Below, piece by piece: positions 6,283-9,835 of a stretch of DNA of 9,835 nt. Location of the stretch: assembly GCA_945901215.1 (NCBI GenBank), contig CAMDKE010000080.1, positions 1 through 9,835 on the forward strand. Direction: 5' to 3'. Position numbers and translations under genes: made by a program. Source of the DNA: Comamonas sp. lk. GTDB lineage: Bacteria; Pseudomonadota; Gammaproteobacteria; Burkholderiales; Burkholderiaceae_C. The notes under the pieces are model-generated. The model ran no database searches and was not told where the DNA came from. It worked only from the letters and a program-made list of their open reading frames with translations. The first letter of the stretch is position 1; each line of letters starts with the position of its first letter.

Positions 6283-8244
6283 ATGCGTAACATCGAACCC
6301 ACTGGCATTGGCGGTTTCAGAAAGGACTTCGAGAGCCTGTTTGGCCGTCGCCTGGCCGATCCCAATGAAGAGGTGCGCGGCTCCTGGCTTCGCAGTCTGG
6401 CTGAACACCATCTCGATCCCGATCGGGTCCGCGATCCGGATGTGCTGTCCTACTCCGAATTGGTTGAGCACCGCGCCCCCGTTGAAGAGTTGAGCGCGCT
6501 TTGCCTTCCGGAGATTGACCGCCTGCTTCACCGGGTAATGGAACATGCCGAGGTAGTCATGCTAAGTGACGCCCAGGGTGTCGTCATCCAATACCGGAGT
6601 ACGGCTTCTTCAGTCAACAAGTACACCGGGCTGCGCGTTTTGCCCGGTTCGATCTGGACCGAGGACCGGCAAGGGACCAATGGGGTGGGTTTGTGCCTGC
6701 GGGAGCAACGCCCGCTCTCGGTGGTGCAAGACGAGCACTTCTCGTCCAAACTGGCATCGCTGAGCTGCGCCGTGGCGCCTATCTTTGGCAGCCAGGGCCG
6801 GCTGATGGGGGTGCTAAACGTCACGTCGATGCAAAGCGCGGGGGGAGCCGTACAGTCCATGATTCGGGAACTGGTAACCAGCTCAGCCCGGCGCATTGAG
6901 AACCAGCACTTTGAGCGGCTCCATCCCCATTCGCGCGTGCTGCGCCTGTCAAGGTACAACGACTTTTTGGATGGGGCGGCAGAGGCCCGGATAGCGATTG
7001 ACGATAGTGGTCGCATCATCGACGCGACACCCTTTGCCCGAAAGTTGCTGGACCCGGGCGATAGCGCCCCGGTCCTGGACGAGCTCGTCGGCAGAAAGTT
7101 GGCCACTTTGTCGGGCTTGTTTGACCTGGAGCGAGCCATGCAAGGTAATGGCCACACCGCCAGAAGCAAGGAGGGCGGGCTGCATTTCAGACTCACGGAG
7201 TCGGCAGCGAGACGCACCGCACGCGGGAACTTCAGCAAACAAGCAAGTACGTTGGAGAACCCTAAGTTCGGCAGTGCACCGCGTCTTGCGCAGGGGCCGT
7301 CACTTCGCGATATCGTGGGCACCGATCCGCAGACCGAAGAGCGCCTCAAAATTGCCGTTCGCCTGCATGCCAAGTGCTTGCCGCTGCTGCTCCAGGGCGA
7401 AAGCGGCGTTGGCAAGACGCAGCTAGCCCGGGCCCTGCACCTTTCGGGGCCTCACAGCGCGGGCAACTTTGTCGCCATCAATTGCGCAGCGATACCGCAT
7501 GATCTGATTGAGAGCGAGTTGTTTGGCTATCGGCCCGGTGCATTCACCGGCGCGGCAAAGCAGGGTTCTCCAGGGCGTTTGATTGCAGCCAATGGCGGCA
7601 CGCTGTTTCTGGATGAAATCGGCGATATGCCGCTGGCACTCCAAGGCAGGTTGCTGCAAGTATTGTCCGAGGGAGAGTTTGTTCCCGTTGGCGGTGTAGA
7701 GCCTGTCAACGTGCGCTTCTCCCTGATCACTGCCAGCTTGAGCGACTTGCCCACGCTGGTGCGCGAGGGGAAGTTTCGTGAGGACCTTTACTTTCGTATC
7801 CATGGTGCAAGCCTGCACCTGCCGCCATTACGCGAAAGAAAAGACCGGGCCCGCTTAATTGAAGACGCGTTTTGGGCGGCGGCATCCCAGGCCGGTCAGC
7901 AGGTCTGTGAACTCAGCGCTCAGGCCATGGATGTGCTCATGAAACACCGCTGGCCAGGCAATATGCGGGAGCTGCAGCATGTCGCCAAGTTCGCGCTGGC
8001 CGTGAGTGACACATCGGTGATTGACCTGTCTTGTCTTCCATCGGCCCTTGGCAACCAGGAAACCGCTGCCCCTTGGCGGTCGGAGAGCACAACGCGCGAA
8101 CTCCAGGCCGACAAGATTTCGGCCGCATTGGTCAAGCAAAACTGGAACGTTTCCTTGACGGCCAAGGGTCTTGGCATGTCAAGGGCAACGCTCCATCGCC
8201 GGATCATTGACTTTGCCCTGAAGCGGCCGAATCAAATTCCCTGA
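6283..8244 (+). CDS. Sigma-54-dependent Fis-family activator, AcoR-like
   Basis: A 653-aa enhancer-binding protein that should bind the upstream repeats and use ATP hydrolysis to open sigma-54 promoter complexes. Order: an N-terminal AcoR-type helical segment with PNEEVRGSWLRS (about 27-38), a GAF domain (about 75-205, with GSIWTEDRQGTNGVGLCL), a PAS-like region (about 225-310), the AAA+ domain (about 340-580) and a Fis-type helix-turn-helix (about 608-650, SLTAKGLGMSRATLHRRI). The AAA+ motifs are intact: Walker A GESGVGKT (372-379), the sigma-54 contact loop GAFTGA (419-424), Walker B LFLDEI (441-446) and arginine fingers in FREDLYFRI (R499, R505). With no receiver domain, it probably senses a small molecule through GAF/PAS. 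It is divergent from the flavin reductase/monooxygenase operon, its likely target. AcoR itself controls acetoin catabolism, but no aco genes are here, so the inducer is open. Confidence 0.92.
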   Translation: MRNIEPTGIGGFRKDFESLFGRRLADPNEEVRGSWLRSLAEHHLDPDRVRDPDVLSYSELVEHRAPVEELSALCLPEIDRLLHRVMEHAEVVMLSDAQGVVIQYRSTASSVNKYTGLRVLPGSIWTEDRQGTNGVGLCLREQRPLSVVQDEHFSSKLASLSCAVAPIFGSQGRLMGVLNVTSMQSAGGAVQSMIRELVTSSARRIENQHFERLHPHSRVLRLSRYNDFLDGAAEARIAIDDSGRIIDATPFARKLLDPGDSAPVLDELVGRKLATLSGLFDLERAMQGNGHTARSKEGGLHFRLTESAARRTARGNFSKQASTLENPKFGSAPRLAQGPSLRDIVGTDPQTEERLKIAVRLHAKCLPLLLQGESGVGKTQLARALHLSGPHSAGNFVAINCAAIPHDLIESELFGYRPGAFTGAAKQGSPGRLIAANGGTLFLDEIGDMPLALQGRLLQVLSEGEFVPVGGVEPVNVRFSLITASLSDLPTLVREGKFREDLYFRIHGASLHLPPLRERKDRARLIEDAFWAAASQAGQQVCELSAQAMDVLMKHRWPGNMRELQHVAKFALAVSDTSVIDLSCLPSALGNQETAAPWRSESTTRELQADKISAALVKQNWNVSLTAKGLGMSRATLHRRIIDFALKRPNQIP

Positions 8245-8290
8245 AATTGCCAAACCGAGCCGCCTGCGGTGTCAGCCGGCAAGCCCTGGT

Positions 8291-9136
8291 TTATCCCACC
8301 GAGCGGCTGCCCCACCACGCAGCACCCACCACCAGGGTCGCGGCGATGGCAATATTCCATTGCAGGGCTTGCCCGGTACTCAGAAGGAGCAGCGCCGTGG
8401 ACAAGATGGGGGTTGCAAAGGCCAGAAGCCCAATACGCCGCGCGTCACCCCGCTTGATGGCTGCATCCCACAAAAAGAAAGCACCACCCAAGGGGCCTAA
8501 ACCCAGGATGCCCATGAGCAGCATGTCCTGCCCGCTCAGTGCAACCGCAGGCTCCAACACCAGGTGGCAGAGCAGTGAAAGCAGACCCGAAGCGGCTGCA
8601 AAGCCACCCACTGCGGCCGTGGGAAACGCGGGCAGCCTGCGCGTCAAAAGCGAATAGCTGGCCCACACAAAGGCAGAGGCCAGCGCAATCAGGTAGCCCG
8701 CATGGAACCCTTGGGCGGAAGGCTCGGATGTTCCCCGGCCCAGGATGGCGATGGCCGCACCGGCAAAGCCAATGAGCGCCGCAACAATATGGTGCGCCTG
8801 CAATGACACGTCTTTCAAAAACCAGGGCGCCATCACCACCATGCCCAGCGGCCAGAGGTAGTTGATGAGATTGGCTTCCACCGCCGGCGCATTGCGTAAC
8901 GCCATAAATAGCAAAAAGTGAAAGCCAAACAGCCCATAAATGCCTACCAGCAAAGTGGACAGTGGAACCTTCCACCGCGAGATACGAAAGTTCGCCAGAG
9001 GCAATGCGATCACACTACCCACCAGCAAGCCCAGGCCCGTCAATAAAAAAGGGGGAATATGGGCCAGCTGGACCCCCAGGGGCGCCAGCGATCCCCACAA
9101 GGCAATAGCCGCCAGGGCCAGCAAGTCTGATTTCAT
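8291..9136 (-). CDS. DMT/EamA-family permease, YddG-like
   Basis: A 281-aa inner-membrane transporter of the drug/metabolite superfamily, made of two EamA repeats and about ten hydrophobic segments. The first repeat spans about residues 5-133 and contains NYLWP (92-96), a motif shared with the aromatic amino acid exporter YddG. The second spans about 147-278 and contains GPLGGAFFLWDAAIKRGD (214-231), with a charged signature before the last two helices. Such proteins export small metabolites, often amino acids, by proton or facilitated exchange; the substrate here is unknown. The ATG at 9136 is placed directly before the first membrane segment, but no clear Shine-Dalgarno is seen. The gene is convergent with the sigma-54 activator (46-bp gap) and divergent from arsR (203 bp). 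Confidence 0.87.
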   Translation of the reverse strand: MKSDLLALAAIALWGSLAPLGVQLAHIPPFLLTGLGLLVGSVIALPLANFRISRWKVPLSTLLVGIYGLFGFHFLLFMALRNAPAVEANLINYLWPLGMVVMAPWFLKDVSLQAHHIVAALIGFAGAAIAILGRGTSEPSAQGFHAGYLIALASAFVWASYSLLTRRLPAFPTAAVGGFAAASGLLSLLCHLVLEPAVALSGQDMLLMGILGLGPLGGAFFLWDAAIKRGDARRIGLLAFATPILSTALLLLSTGQALQWNIAIAATLVVGAAWWGSRSVG

Positions 9137-9266
9137 GGCAGGAGCTTACTGCAGCCCCACAACAAGCCCCACTGCACAGCGCCGCCCCATCATCCCAAGT
9201 GCTGGCCAGGGTCAATGCGTAGTGCAGCAACCGCACCTCGTCGGTGTGCGCCTTCCCGCCCAGCTG

Positions 9267-9287
9267 GCCACGGGGCGGCTCCGTGGC
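9267..9287. repeat. 7-bp inverted repeat upstream of arsR
   Basis: GCCACGG (9267-9273), 7-nt spacer, then CCGTGGC (9281-9287). It lies 52 bp before the arsR start and adjoins a TTGTCA -35-like hexamer (9288-9293). It could be an operator or only a chance hairpin. The rest of the 9137-9339 region shows nothing I can name. Confidence 0.3.
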
Positions 9288-9339
9288 TTGTCACCCGCTC
9301 TGCCATAATTTAGTCATACATTTCCAATAAGGTCGAACT

Positions 9340-9666
9340 ATGGAAGAAAAATACATCATCAATGCGCTGGCTGCATTGGCTCAGACAAGCCGCCTCCGGA
9401 TTTTTAGAGCCTTGGTGGTCAAGGGCGACGATGGACTTACCCCTGCCATGCTGGCCGAGATGATGGAAATGCCAGCGAACACGCTTTCTTTTCACCTCAA
9501 AGAGCTGATGCATGCAGACCTGATTTCCCAGGAGCGCAGCGGACGCAACCTGATCTACCGAGCGCAATTCGATCGCATGAACGCGCTATTGACCTACCTA
9601 TCCCAAAACTGCTGCCAAGGGCAGACCTGCGAAGTTGTCCCTGCGGCTGTTTGCCAAACTTGTTGA
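9340..9666 (+). CDS. arsR: ArsR-family repressor with C-terminal cysteines
   Basis: A 108-aa winged-helix repressor, expected to keep the ars operon off until As(III) or Sb(III) binds. The start at 9340 has AAGG 7 nt upstream, and the MEEKYIINALAALAQTSRLRIF opening is family-typical. The recognition region is about 35-57 (LAEMMEMPANTLSFHLKEL), followed by the wing (about 62-75, ISQERSGRNLIYRA). It lacks the ELCVCDL metal site of E. coli ArsR. Instead it has C91, C92 and C97 (NCCQGQTC) after the last helix, plus C105 and C108 at the very end. A CC-N4-C arrangement resembles the C-terminal three-cysteine As(III) site of the Acidithiobacillus type. It is the first gene of the ars operon; the next gene starts 17 bp after its stop. 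An AT-rich tract at 9304-9330 probably holds promoter and operator. Confidence 0.9.
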   Translation: MEEKYIINALAALAQTSRLRIFRALVVKGDDGLTPAMLAEMMEMPANTLSFHLKELMHADLISQERSGRNLIYRAQFDRMNALLTYLSQNCCQGQTCEVVPAAVCQTC

Positions 9667-9683
9667 CATTGAAGGAACCCACG

Positions 9684-9835
9684 ATGACCGAAGCAAAACC
9701 CTTGAACGTACTTTTTCTGTGCACTCACAACTCCGCCAGAAGTATCTTGGCCGAGGCAACTCTCAACCATCTAAGCAAAGGGCGATTCAAAGCCTATTCA
9801 GCAGGCAGCAGTCCCCGAGAAAATCAAACGCCCAA
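9684..9835 (+). CDS. arsC: Arsenate reductase, LMW-phosphatase type (3' end outside window)
   Basis: The first 50 codons of an arsenate reductase that converts arsenate to arsenite. It begins with ATG at 9684, with GAAGGA 7 nt upstream, 17 bp after the arsR stop. The translation starts MTEAKPLNVLFLCTHNSARS. It contains the P-loop C-X5-R motif (C13 to R19) of low-molecular-weight tyrosine-phosphatase-fold enzymes, followed by ILAEATLNHL and YSAGSSPRE, both typical of this ArsC class. The later resolving cysteines lie beyond the window end, so thioredoxin versus mycothiol or glutaredoxin coupling cannot be confirmed. It is co-directional with arsR and presumably co-transcribed. Confidence 0.92.
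   Translation, partial: MTEAKPLNVLFLCTHNSARSILAEATLNHLSKGRFKAYSAGSSPRENQTP

Noticed and set aside
6528..7415. 295-codon - strand open frame inside the sigma-54 activator gene
   Set aside because: Ser/Arg/Pro-rich shadow translation with no motif; the + strand gene there has intact GAF and AAA+ motifs.
9288..9316. TTGTCA (9288-9293) with TAGTCA (9311-9316) as the ars promoter
   Set aside because: The -35 is good, but the -10 matches only two of six bases. The better -10-like CATAAT (9304-9309) is only 10 bp from it, so no pair is convincing.

Overview
The window looks like chromosomal DNA of a betaproteobacterium, probably Burkholderiales/Comamonadaceae. This is inferred from high GC, compact gene spacing, the protein families present and an AcoR-type sigma-54 activator. 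No database search was possible, so the taxon is a judgement. I saw no rRNA, tRNA, CRISPR array, transposase or phage gene.

Layout. Positions 1-528 hold the 3' end of a choline-sulfatase gene (+). Position 991 down to 548 is a small membrane-anchored DUF4124-like protein (-). Position 2151 down to 1132 is an asparaginase of the Rhizobium etli ReAV type (-). Divergent from it, 2319-4196 encodes a biotin-carrier domain fused to an acyl-CoA carboxyltransferase (+). A strong hairpin (4223-4249) separates that gene from the next module.

Central module, 4263-8244. Two genes on the - strand, a flavin reductase (5992-5432) followed by a luciferase-like FMN-dependent monooxygenase (5360-4263), form a two-component monooxygenase operon. 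A 653-aa sigma-54-dependent activator (6283-8244, GAF-PAS-AAA+-Fis, AcoR-like) is divergent from them. The 290-bp region between carries a full sigma-54 control region reading toward the operon: a -24/-12 promoter (6048-6063), a perfect IHF consensus (6081-6093) and two inverted-repeat enhancer sites of identical geometry 32 bp apart (6101-6136 and 6137-6164). It also carries a perfect FNR/ANR box (6184-6197) and a further enhancer half-site (6226-6233) nearer the regulator. The likely logic is that the activator senses a small molecule through GAF, binds the GTGTCGCA repeats and, with IHF bending the DNA, switches on an oxygen-using flavin monooxygenase and its FMNH2 supplier. An oxygen-responsive Crp/Fnr protein may act on the regulator. 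The oxidised substrate cannot be read from the sequence.

Right end. Position 9136 down to 8291 is a DMT/EamA permease (-), convergent with the regulator. Divergent from the permease, an arsenic operon starts: an ArsR repressor with C-terminal cysteines (9340-9666) and a thioredoxin-type (LMW-PTP-fold) arsenate reductase (9684 to the window end, truncated).

No gene-free stretch exceeds 300 bases. The longest are 5993-6282 (the control region above) and 9137-9339 (a divergent promoter region with one 7-bp inverted repeat).
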